The notes under the pieces were generated by a model, which did not search any database, had not been told where the DNA came from, and saw only the letters and a list, made by a program, of their open reading frames with translations. 64,000 nucleotides of DNA from Liolophura sinensis (lineage: Eukaryota; Mollusca; Polyplacophora; Chitonida; Chitonidae), in contig NC_088296.1 in the NCBI RefSeq assembly GCF_032854445.1, positions 17,909,485 through 17,973,484 of the forward strand, in the 5' to 3' direction. Positions 42,119 to 51,427 of this stretch are shown here, one piece after another. The position numbers were made by a program, and so were the translations under genes. Numbering within the stretch: position 1 is the first letter of the stretch; the number at the start of each line of letters is the position of its first letter.

Positions 42119-42398
42119 CTAAAAATGGTGTTGTGGTTGTCATTGTAGTCGTTGCAAAATCTTCCGGCTTAGGCTCTCGTGTGACCACATTGTAGATATC
42201 TGTAGCCACAATGCAAAGAGTATACCATTGAAAATGGACGATGTATAAGTAATGCGAGGGTGTCCCCATGTTTAAATCTGCACGATGCTGGTAAGCGTTG
42301 AACAGTCGTGGTAACCGCGTCGTTATATTCATCCGTATATTGAGCTGTGTTACATATCCGATGCCCAGGTGTAAGTCTCTTGATGGACGGCACTGTTG
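42119..42398 (-). pseudogene. exon of an unrecognised extracellular gene, with a frameshift
   Basis: A good acceptor (GATTCTTCAG) and donor (TTTTTAG-GTAAAAT) bound 280 bases. From phase 1 it reads TPGHRICNTAQYTDEYNDAV, TTTVQRLPASCRFKHGDTLA and then meets a stop. The end of the exon is open in another frame, WYTLCIVATDIYNVVTREPK then PEDFATTTMTTTTPFLG, which leaves in phase 1. A phase 1-1 exon should be a multiple of 3 and 280 is one base over. A single-base insertion therefore explains both frames, either as decay or as a sequencing or assembly error. Confidence 0.45.
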
Positions 42399-42429
42399 CT
42401 GAAGAATCAACTTGTCATAAGCAATGTTA

Positions 42430-43605
42430 CTTTAGCAACGACACCTAATTAGGTTAGACTATGAGCAGAACACATATATATCTTACATCTAATACATGGA
42501 TTTAAAATTTTCATTCCAAAGATAAACACAGCGTATAAATTTAGTGGATGGCAGGGTATAGCTGTGTAATGGAGAAAGTGCAAGGTATGCGCAAATTGCA
42601 TTTTTATGGTACAAGCAAGTTACTCTTCTGTAAAATGGTTCCAATATGCATAAATATCAGATGTTTGCTAATGGTAAACAGCGAAACTGAGCTTTGTATA
42701 CCTTGCTGTCTTTGTAGGAAAATATAACGAGTAGGGGAGAAACTGGTACGCAAAACACCACGGGGAAGAGATGTATCGACCGCCCTGATGCCAAACTATA
42801 CAGAAAGTGAAAAGATTCGAGCTCGTGACTTGTTAGGCATTTTAATAAAACTTAAAAATTAAACAGGGCATGAAGGATCGAATAATAACAAAACCTGGCA
42901 TAACGTCAACCAAGTGCTGTGAACACACGCACGAAAACTCACAGGATTTTGTACTTAAAAATGAGATTTTTGACATTTTGTACGCCTATATTAGCTACAG
43001 ACTGTAATAGCAAAATACCGGAATGGTTCTAAGAAAAAATATCAGTTATCGGTTACTTCAGTTGCTTTGTCGAAGTAAGTGGATGTCAGTAAGAAAATAA
43101 ATGCTATAGTGTTTAAAAACCAATGTCAGTATACGGTAGAAAATATAGGGTAAGTTACAAAACATGTCGGTCCAGACAGTTTAAAATCAATGAAATTATG
43201 ACAACAATTTTTATTATCACAACTGTTGAATACGATGCTGTGGATGCATTGTAACAGCTGTCTGCTCTGGAACTGGGAGCATACTTTTATATACATATAG
43301 ATTTGGCACAAAACTTCAGTCATCTCATGAGTATTAAGGTTGTGTTTCAGACTTTTGACTTTGTTCGATATTTGGTGGATATCGATCTTTATTTCCCTGT
43401 TTATCAGGCACAATTCGGCGCCATGTGGATAATTGGCAAATGGCAACGCGCCATTGGCTTTACTGTGGAAACATTTTTAGTTTAGTGTCAAATACGCTTT
43501 TTGTGTGTGTGTTCTTAATCCAGAAAGTCTGAATTCATGACAGCCGGTTCTTTTTGCAAGGGTCTTAGTTATCAAAGAGAAAAAACGTATAAAAATGGTC
43601 CTCAC
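42430..43605. other. intron-like DNA between two minus-strand exons
   Basis: No further exon was recognised. Confidence 0.35.
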
Positions 43606-43782
43606 CATTCTCACAGCCATAGGTATATTCGTCAGTACACTCGTGAACATCCCCAAAATAGGCCAGGCCACCTGATGTAGGATCCCCAATGCTCACACCC
43701 ATGCACAACGTATTTGTTGTAAACCAAGGAGCAAATTTTGTGAACAGTGACCAAAAATCTGTCCGGAGATGAACAGGAGTGC
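43606..43782 (-). CDS. exon of an unrecognised extracellular gene
   Basis: 177 bases, phase 1-1, with a strong acceptor (TTATTTCTCCTATAG) and a GTGAGG donor. It encodes TPVHLRTDFWSLFTKFAPWF, TTNTLCMGVSIGDPTSGGLA and YFGDVHECTDEYTYGCEN. It is 59 open codons with three cysteines and no ATG at the border, so it is an internal exon. No domain was recognised. The same strand and phase as 42119-42398 suggest one gene. Confidence 0.55.
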
Positions 43783-44641
43783 CTATAGGAGAAATAAGAG
43801 GCGAGTAATATGGTAGTTAATTCCATGTAGACTATAACTGTAAAAACTGGATGAAACTGAGTAAAAATGTAATAATGGTTTATTAAAATGTTGCATGTTC
43901 AGAGAACAGCCTATTAAACAAATCATGAAAGGAACAAAGAAGGAATATTAGGCAGTTACTGTACAATATACCTAGAGCAGATTCTAGCAGTGTGTTTTAG
44001 AACTGCCCGATCCTACTGATATACTCTGCGCGCTTTATCCGCACGTCGTACGGGAATGATGATCAGATGTGGTGCGGGTGTTAGGGCTTTGATTGTTTGC
44101 CCATGTTAGGACTCACAGTTTAGCGAAATTACAGTTACAGGTGGGGTAGTTTCCAGCTATCTCCAACGCAAGCTTAAGTTTTTTCTTATCCCGTCAGAAT
44201 ACTGACGAAAACAAGTGAAAATTTTGTTATACAGGAATGCACACAGGAATCCCCCACTTGCATTTATAGCGGAGCTCATATATAAAATGGTCCCATACAA
44301 TGTTTTAAAGCTATCCCACAAAAGTTTAATAACATATCTACCAGTGATACAGGGCTTGCTTGGCAGAGGATGCCTTTATGTATTATCATATTTATATGCT
44401 TTGGATATATGAGCATTTACAATCAAAGCGCATCAAAGAGACATATTTTGTTATCGACAACTGGTATGCTAGCATGGTACGCGATTTGGATAGGCCTACT
44501 CATTTCACTCAGACGCGCAGAACATACCTGGCGTCCTCCAACATCATTGAAAACTGTTGACCGTTTCTCTTTCCATTATCCCGCTTTATTCTCGTACTTT
44601 GTACACTTTCTTAGTTCTTTGCTAGTTTGTCTCATATGTCG

Positions 44642-45010
44642 TTTGTCTTATTTAGACAACGTCTCACTTTCCTTGAGACCGGATTCTTCGATTTATTTAG
44701 ACAACGTCTCACGTTCCTTGAGACCGGATTGTTTGACTTATTTAGACAACGTCTCACGTTCCTTGAAACGTCTCACGTTCCTTGAGACCTGATTCTTCGA
44801 CTTTTTTAGACAACGTCTCACGTTCCTTGAGACCGGATTCTTCGACTTATTTAGACAACGTCTCACGTTCCTTGAAACGTCTCACATTCCTTGAGACCGG
44901 ATTCTTCGACTTATTTAGACAACGTCTTACGTTCCTTGAGACCGGATTCTTCGACTTATTTAGACAACGTCTCACGTTCCTTGAGACCGGATTCTTCATC
45001 TTACTTAGAC
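44642..45010. repeat. 45-bp minisatellite with internal hairpin
   Basis: About eight units of TTATTTAGACAACGTCTCAC + GTTCCTTGAGACCGGATTCT + TCGAC. Short truncated units (CGTCTCACGTTCCTTGAAA) interrupt it. GTCTCA...TGAGAC inside each unit can pair. The unit is 15 codons long, so repeated LDNVSRSLRPD-like frames appear that need not be translated. Confidence 0.9.
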
Positions 45011-45019
45011 GTCTCCCCC

Positions 45020-46960
45020 AGTTGGCTTGAATATCTAGAGCATATTGACTAACATGACGGACATTTTAAGTTATGTACGACGTTTTACATTAAATTGAAA
45101 TTCCTTTTCATTCAGTTTTTTTTGTGTGAGGTTTAATGTTTTGTCAGTGTGGTAACTAGGTTGTGAAATGTGCTTTATATCTTGTGCTATCTTGTACCTG
45201 CATATATATGTTTCAATACATTTACTTAAAGTTATAAAAGAATGCTTTACTACGGATATTCTTCATCTAATAAAAAAGAAGCATAATCAGAAATTGTTTG
45301 CTCTGCTTCCTGATTAACTATATTGCTTTTAAGTCACTGGATGAGAAAATCTCTTTGACGGTATAGGTCACAATATTGGATCCAGCTCCCGTTTTTTCGT
45401 CCGCTTTTTAACTGTTTTTTGTTTTGTCATGTACGTGGGAAATTGTGGTGGATTTCAGATCAAACGTTAAGAAACTCATCGGTAACTTGCCGAAAAGTGA
45501 CGCTTTTCTCTGGACAATCAGGTCTCTTCCGCTAAAAAAACATCATTTAACATGGTGTTAAAGAGTCAACCAAATGAGAAGTAAACCCATTTATATGGCA
45601 GCGATGTTGTATTTAGAATTTCAGCGGTTTACAGCGGGCACTCCGGATTTATCTTCTAATGAAACCGACGAAGCGTAGAACTGAAAGCGGGACTATCTTC
45701 AATTGCAAATAAGCGACATTCGCACTTCATGATGCGCGCAGATACACTCGCCACAACAGAGCAGTTAGCACCCAGTCGCTTACAGTGGCCTTTGAAGTTC
45801 GAGGTTGCAGCTGCTTTTCACTGCCAATAAAATGGCAACATTTCAAGGTAGCTCTTTCTACCTGGTATTTTCAGTTTCCCTTTTATGTATTTGAGAACAG
45901 GGACATGATTTCCAATGCAAACAAATATTTGATGAGGTAAGCTAAGATAAAGCATATGCTGTTGGGTGAAACGTATTACCCAGCTCCCGTGTGTTGCGAG
46001 TTATCGCGACATTTCGGCCGTCTGAAATGCGAAAGTGACTTCTTCTTTGAAATGGCGTATGCACTACCCTTGCCACGTATTTAATACATCAGACGCGACC
46101 TCTAAATAACAGATGCTTCAGTAAACGCTCCACACAACGCCTTAATCGATCTAGCGTAGTTTTATTATAATTCCTACATACCAAATCTTCTTAACGTACT
46201 CTATACAGTCTGGCCTCTTTAAGTGTGGCCTTAAGTTAGATGGTTTCCCGGGCACTCGACGAAAGGCGTCTTTTTTTTCAGACGAGTTTCCTCTACCTCT
46301 AAACCCGACTATCATAGCACAAGTGTCTTAACAAGGAAAGACAGCAGCACCGGTTGAAGATGTGATATCATCTTTGTTTTAACATTTATATCACGTATTT
46401 GCATGTTTCACATTCTAGAATTGTTCGCTTATACAATGTAAACCGTAAATCGGTGGCACTTGATAACCTACACAAAATTACCACTCATTAGAGAGAGAGT
46501 TAGCTCCCATTACCAGCATACAAATGTCTGTTCCGTAGGCTGTCGCTCCACAATATATTGACACACTATCGATTTTAAGAAGACTAATTCTGTAGATCAT
46601 TCTGCTCCTACTCTCTGCTTTAAAATTATGTTTATTCAGTTGTTTAAATGTCACAAGATGGCTGTAGGAAGCAATCAGGTGTGGGTCCAGAAAAGCCGCA
46701 TGATTCTCATGGAAAGGTAAAACTACATGGACTGCATGTTCTGACAGGTACAAGAAGACAGAGGCATGGTTATATAAAATAATATTATTTAGTCGCCTTG
46801 CTGAAAACCTTATATGTGATGGGACAAGAATTAAGGTGTGATGTGTTGACTTATCAGTTTTGATATATAAGGAACAGAAATCATTTGACGGCGTTACAGG
46901 GTCTTCAGAGGTACATGTACCTGAAGAAGTGCATCACTTCTTGGTTAAATACACCAACTC
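45020..46960. other. spacer, no gene supported
   Basis: A 91-codon minus-strand frame at 46478-46753 has no recognised motif or splice context. Otherwise nothing was seen. Confidence 0.4.
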
Positions 46961-46974
46961 ATAATATTGAATTA

Positions 46975-47028
46975 TTGGTACCTACTGAACAATAGGTACC
47001 TACACTATTGGTACCTACTGTTCATCCT
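46975..47028. repeat. GGTACCTA direct/inverted repeat cluster at the element edge
   Basis: Three copies of GGTACCTAC-type sequence within 50 bp include an inverted pair (GAACAATAGGTACC and GGTACCTACTGTTC). The cluster sits exactly where the polymerase fragment stops. Confidence 0.6.
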
Positions 47029-49416
47029 GATATAGGGTTCCATCCAAGGCTCTGGGCGAATCTTAGGGCCCGGTGAACCATTGTCAGGCGCATTCCGAGA
47101 GATAGATACAGCTGTAGGTTTCGGTAGTGCAGGACGTACCGTTCCTTGTTGCGGAGGATCGGGACCAGCTTTTCGACCTCGGTAGGCGCTTTCTTGCCGA
47201 GAAGGCCGTGCTGATATTTTGACATCCACTCCTTCTGGACCACCAGACCCTCCGGAGCTAATGGGTAGCCGTTATGTGCATTATTTAGGTCGGCCGGATA
47301 TTCTAGGTCGACCTCGAGGATGTAACCAGAAGGACTGTCGTGGGGTGGGTAGCAATCGTTTCACCGAGACGCCGCGCGTCACCTACCCACTGAAAGCCGC
47401 CCGTTGGAAGAAACTGACTCATATAGATTATTGGCGTCTAGGTATTGGATGTAGCTGTTTGGACTTTCTGGGTTGTATCCCTACACCTGCGGATTATTGG
47501 CTTTGGCGCGTCGCTTACTTACCATGGAGATTCCTCCTCGAAGCCCCTTCTCAATGAAGAGATGTTGGTCATAGTCCGTCAACAGCTCCAGCTCTACCCC
47601 GGTCTTCTTGAACAGCGCATCCCACGAGAGACCTGGGCTTGTAAAGTAGTGAGCGGGGTCCAATCCATACTGCCGTAAACAAGTCTTCCGGAAGGCCTCA
47701 AACACATCAGCCAACAGGAGCACGTCTGTGCGGCAGTAAAGGTCTGTGTAGTCTCCCAGATTAGTGCAGTCAAATACCTTCCATACCTGTTGAGCGTGGA
47801 TGTAGTCCTCATCGCTAATGCCTGAGATTTTGAGCTTACTGTAGAAAGCCCCTTTGGGTGGGAGGCTGGACTCGTCGAAGCGCTCACAGGAGTCCATATA
47901 CTCATAGGGGTAGACACCCTTGCGCACGAGTAACTTACGTTTTTCTTCGGCAGGCTCATACCGGGCTGTGATGTGGAAAGCCTCAGGTTTGTTGGCCTCT
48001 ACCAGATTGTCAAGGGAAGTCGGTAAGAATTGAACGCTGTCGATGAAGCGGAGCTGCCCCAGCGAGAAGGAGATGTACTTTTCCGTGTTGTTGGGGATGC
48101 AGGAGATGCTGCCCTCCACCTTACTTATGGCTTGCATCAAGAGGTGCCCGTCGCAGCCCCGTAGGTTGTGGAAGACTACTGGTATGGCTGTCTTGGGACC
48201 CAGCCGCAACTTTAGGTTGCATACGTTATGGGCCACGCCTCTGTACTTGCCGGTGATATGGCAGTGATCGCGCACAGAATCGGCGCCTAGAGGCTTCTCA
48301 CACACGTGACAGGTTGCGGCGTTGTTGTGGGCCTGCCAGTCCTGGGGACTCATGGCTATAGGGTTAGCTAGAACATTTTGGATTTCCCGCTCCACCTGCC
48401 GGAAAGCTCTGAGGAAGTGTTCCGTCGCGTTAGGGCCTCTGTATTCCACGGGGCGTTTTGTGTGGCCGTCGCAACGCACCACAACATAGCAGTAACTACA
48501 GGGCTCGTGGTGCTGAGTCTTTTGAGTGTTGCTCTCTGTAGGGCTGAGCGGCGGGCCTTCAACATTTTTGGTCAGAGCCTCGAAGTCGGCATATATGATG
48601 AACGGAGCCGGTAGCTGTTTGTGGTGGTTCTGAAAGGTGAACTTGTATTCCCCCTCCTGGGGCATTTCCACCCTCACCGCCGTCTGGCTAATCCCACGGC
48701 ATTCCGGCTTATGCGCCTCGAGCAGGTCCTCCCTTATGTAGCCATGTAGACAATGCTCGCAGAAGTGTTTGCAGTGGTGTGCCTTACTTTCTTCGAATAG
48801 GAGCCGGTTGAGATCTTTTATCCACGTTTAATGGAATTTGCCTGCCTTCCCAATCAGCAGCAGATTGATTCGGGGCGTGTCGCTGCGCGCTGGGCTGCTT
48901 GCTGAGGCGATGCACCATCACGCCTTTGTCCCACCCGAAATCGTTGATGGTGAGGTCGTTCTTTTCCTCCACTTTAGAGATCTGAGAGATGGGCGTGGGG
49001 GCGTCGATCCCACTAAAGTCAAGACCATCATTGGTGGGATACTTTGTTGGTCTCTGAGTGTCCCGGGCGGCTGGAAATAAGGTAGACCGGAGTGCTCATC
49101 GGAGGCAGTCGTCGTCTTTGTTCTTCACATTGATGTCTGCTTTCTTGTTACTTACAGGTGCAGGTAGGGGGATGTAGGACCCGCCTCTAGACGGGAAGGC
49201 CTTATCTAGAGCAACGTCAATGTCACCACCCTCTAGGAGGGCCTCCTGTTTTCTGCCGAGTACTGGACTGGTATACTCTTCACTGCCATCGGCGTGGGCC
49301 TTTCGCAGCTGAACCCTGAGGCCTAGTTGGAACTTAGCCCCGTTGAGTGCCAGGATCTCTTCTTCTAGCGAATAATGGCTCGAATTTCTTCTAAGAAGGC
49401 TACGGGGTCCGTCCAA
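47005..49416 (-). pseudogene. polB: truncated protein-primed family-B DNA polymerase (Polinton/adintovirus-like)
   Basis: A minus-strand frame of 398 codons (47481-48677) contains exonuclease motifs (YADFEA; VVFHNLRGCDGH; DLYCRTDVLLLADVFE), the DHCHITGKYRG cysteine-histidine region and FIDSVQFLPTSL. These are signatures of the DNA_pol_B_2 group that replicates protein-primed linear elements. Upstream (to about 49416) and downstream (to about 47005) further polymerase-like segments lie in other frames, separated by frameshifts and in-frame stops, including stops near 48829 and 47483. The palm core is partly present and the C-terminal part with the YxDTD-type motif is missing. This is an inactive remnant. 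Confidence 0.82.
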
Positions 49417-49760
49417 ACACCTTCGGGTATGCCCATCTGCCAGACCCGGAGGAGATTCCTTATGGCCCTGCCGGTGTTAATGAATTCTAGTTTCTTTTCA
49501 CCCTGTATTCCGCCTAGCAATTCATCCAACTCCTCGTTACTGAGGAGGTTCTTGTTGTCTTGCTTTAACTCCTCGTTACTGAGGGAGTTCTTGTTGTCTT
49601 GCCGTTGCTTCCACTCAGCCACAGCCGTTTAATGCCTGTCGAGGATCCCCTGCAATTCTTCCAAAGCATTGCGGGACCGTGGGTACTTAGGCCGCACACC
49701 TATGAGCGTCTCAAACTCCTCCCGTAGTGCTCGTGCTTTTTGTTGATGATGTTTCATTGT
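49365..49760 (-). pseudogene. small element ORF with duplicated N-terminal module, one in-frame stop
   Basis: Begins ARALREEFETLIGVRPKYPR and meets a TAA where the paralogous copy (49807-50280) has TGT AAA. Beyond the stop the frame continues with repeated QDNKNLLSNEEL and ends in LLRVWQMGIPEGVWTDPV. It overlaps the start of the polymerase remnant. Function unknown. Confidence 0.5.
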
Positions 49761-49806
49761 ACGCGTCGTATTCAATATCAGCGTTATATATAATAACAAC
49801 GTCTCT

Positions 49807-50280
49807 CTAATTAGAAATATCGATAGCCGCCAGCCGTTTGAACTCGGCCAAGAAAACCTTGAGCCTCCGCTGCCTTTCGCACGTCTGGACACTATTATAT
49901 CCACAGGCCACGCAAAGCCGAAATCGGTTCTTAACACCCCGGTCACAGCGAATATATGGCTGGGTACCAGGGCCCCTCCGCAGACGGGCTAGGTGAATCC
50001 CACAGTACTCCCCCAGACATCTCGTACCACAGAGCTCTGTGGTACCAATGAGAATCCACCGGCATTTGTTGCGGCCCTTTGGCATGCAGTTGCCTTGCAG
50101 TTTCTTTTCATCCTCGTTACAGGTTAAGTTCTTGTTGTCTTGCTTCCCAGCCGTTTTACACCTGTCGAGGAGCCCCTGCAATTCTTCCAAGGCAATGCGG
50201 GACCGTGGGTACTTGGGTCGCACACCTATGAGCGCCTCATAACTCCTCCCGTAGTGCTCGTACTTTTTGATGATGATTCA
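49807..50280 (-). pseudogene. cysteine-rich small protein of the Polinton-like element
   Basis: After the shared N-terminal module (RPKYPRSRIALEELQGLLDR) comes a cysteine-rich domain: NKCRWILIGTTELCGTRC, LGEYCGIHLARLRRGPG, then FRLCVACGYNSVQTC. The C-x3-C...C-x-x-H and C-x-x-C pairs look zinc-binding. A 1-base change near 50240 puts the first residues out of frame. I have no named family for it. Its place beside the polymerase suggests an element-encoded nucleic-acid-binding protein. Confidence 0.5.
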
Positions 50281-50611
50281 TTGCACGCGCCGTATACCCA
50301 ATGACATTGATCCTCTAATAAGAAATTTCGATAGCCGCCAGCACGAGAAGAGGCGGGGAGTGCGCCAGAACCTATAGTGTGTTTACGCCTCGAGATGGGG
50401 CTGGGAGCCCCTATTTGCCAGGGGGAGGGTGTTCGGGGAATGGGGGTTGGGAGCCTCTATTTGTTATGGGGAGGCCCCAAGGGGGTGCGCCAGAACTCCT
50501 TTTCCGTATACTACTAGACCACTTAAAACTATGCATAAATATACTTGCATGTGTGTCTTTAGATTTTTTGTGAAAAGAGTTAAAGGCATGTGTGCGATTT
50601 CAACCAGCATC
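50281..50611. other. flank of the Polinton-like fragment
   Basis: Contains two related G-rich segments (GGGAGCCCCTATTTGCCAGG and GGGAGCCTCTATTTGTTATG) and two TGCGCCAGAAC motifs at about 50360 and 50485. No terminal inverted repeat could be confirmed. Confidence 0.4.
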
Positions 50612-50690
50612 ATGGTGGTGGTGGTGGGTGGTGTATCCACTGGTTGCTTGCAGACCTTCCCACGTACGACTAGAGAGGACCATTAAGACT
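50612..50690 (-). mobile_element. SINE fragment at the right-arm inner edge
   Basis: AGCATCATGGTGGTGGTGGT to ACCTTCCCACGTACGACTAG, a central piece of family A directly next to the start of the right arm. Confidence 0.6.
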
Positions 50691-51189
50691 GTCTAAGCGG
50701 GAGGAAATATGTTTATGTTCGGGAGAGGAGGGCGAGGGAGAGTGTCTGTGTGTGTGTGGGGGGGGGGGGGGGGGGGTAGAGCCGACCATTGATGGGCAAG
50801 CGTATTTTATACCCCGCCGCCTTAAAGAAATATAAAACATTTTTGTACATAGAAGGAGAAAGGTTTGAAACAATATACCACTGAGGGATAGAATAAATAG
50901 ATACAGTTATACATTCAGCTAGCACACGTTCAACACTGCCCCCCCACCACCACCACCAAACACTCAGTCCACTATGTTCATGTTTTTCGCCTTGTTCCTA
51001 TTCTTTAATTAATAAATTTGTTCACAATTACTCGCTGTGATTGCTATAGTTGTATCGTTTTCATAGGAATTTAAAATAGTTTTTAATGTAAAACGTTTCC
51101 CCGTGCGTGACTTCTCAGGTTATTCAGGAGGATTATGTTTCAGGTTTGAGATACTTTTAAATCAACAGTATTGTAGTTAGCTAGTCCAG

Positions 51190-51360
51190 GGTATTTGTAT
51201 AGTGAATACACTAGCTCAATTGCAGCTGGCTAACTTCCTGTTTCTTATTTCACCCTGAAAGATATTAGGCTGGTGTAACGCCTGGGCGTATGATTGCATC
51301 TCACATTGCTGACTGATTCTGTGTTGTCGTAATACCACCGTATTCTCACAGTGTCAAAAC
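51190..51360 (+). promoter_or_regulatory. conserved 5' flank of the right receptor gene
   Basis: Shares AGTGAATACACTAGCTCAAT, TGCAGCTGGC and TCGTAATACCACCGTATTCT with the left flank, ending in AAAACATGG, a favourable start context. A TTTGTATAGTGAA stretch could act as a TATA-like element. This is not certain. Confidence 0.45.
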
Positions 51361-51427
51361 ATGGCGAATATATTCTTTTTAAAGACGTTGATCTTTACTT
51401 TCATTATGATTTCATCGAATGTTTCAG
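51361..51427 (+). CDS. signal-peptide exon, right copy
   Basis: ATG GCG AAT ... encodes MANIFFLKTLIFTFIMISS + NVS and ends TCA-G before GTGAGT. It is the same 67-base length as the left exon, with a hydrophobic core after one lysine. No upstream in-frame start is needed. Confidence 0.86.

Noticed and set aside
46478-46753. 91-codon minus-strand ORF
   Set aside because: No motif, conserved neighbour or splice signal supports it.
47219-48614. Plus-strand ORFs opposite the polymerase remnant
   Set aside because: They are shadows of the minus-strand coding frame.
23240-50684. A bidirectional promoter between the head-to-head receptors
   Set aside because: The starts are almost 29 kb apart with unrelated DNA between, far beyond a shared core promoter.
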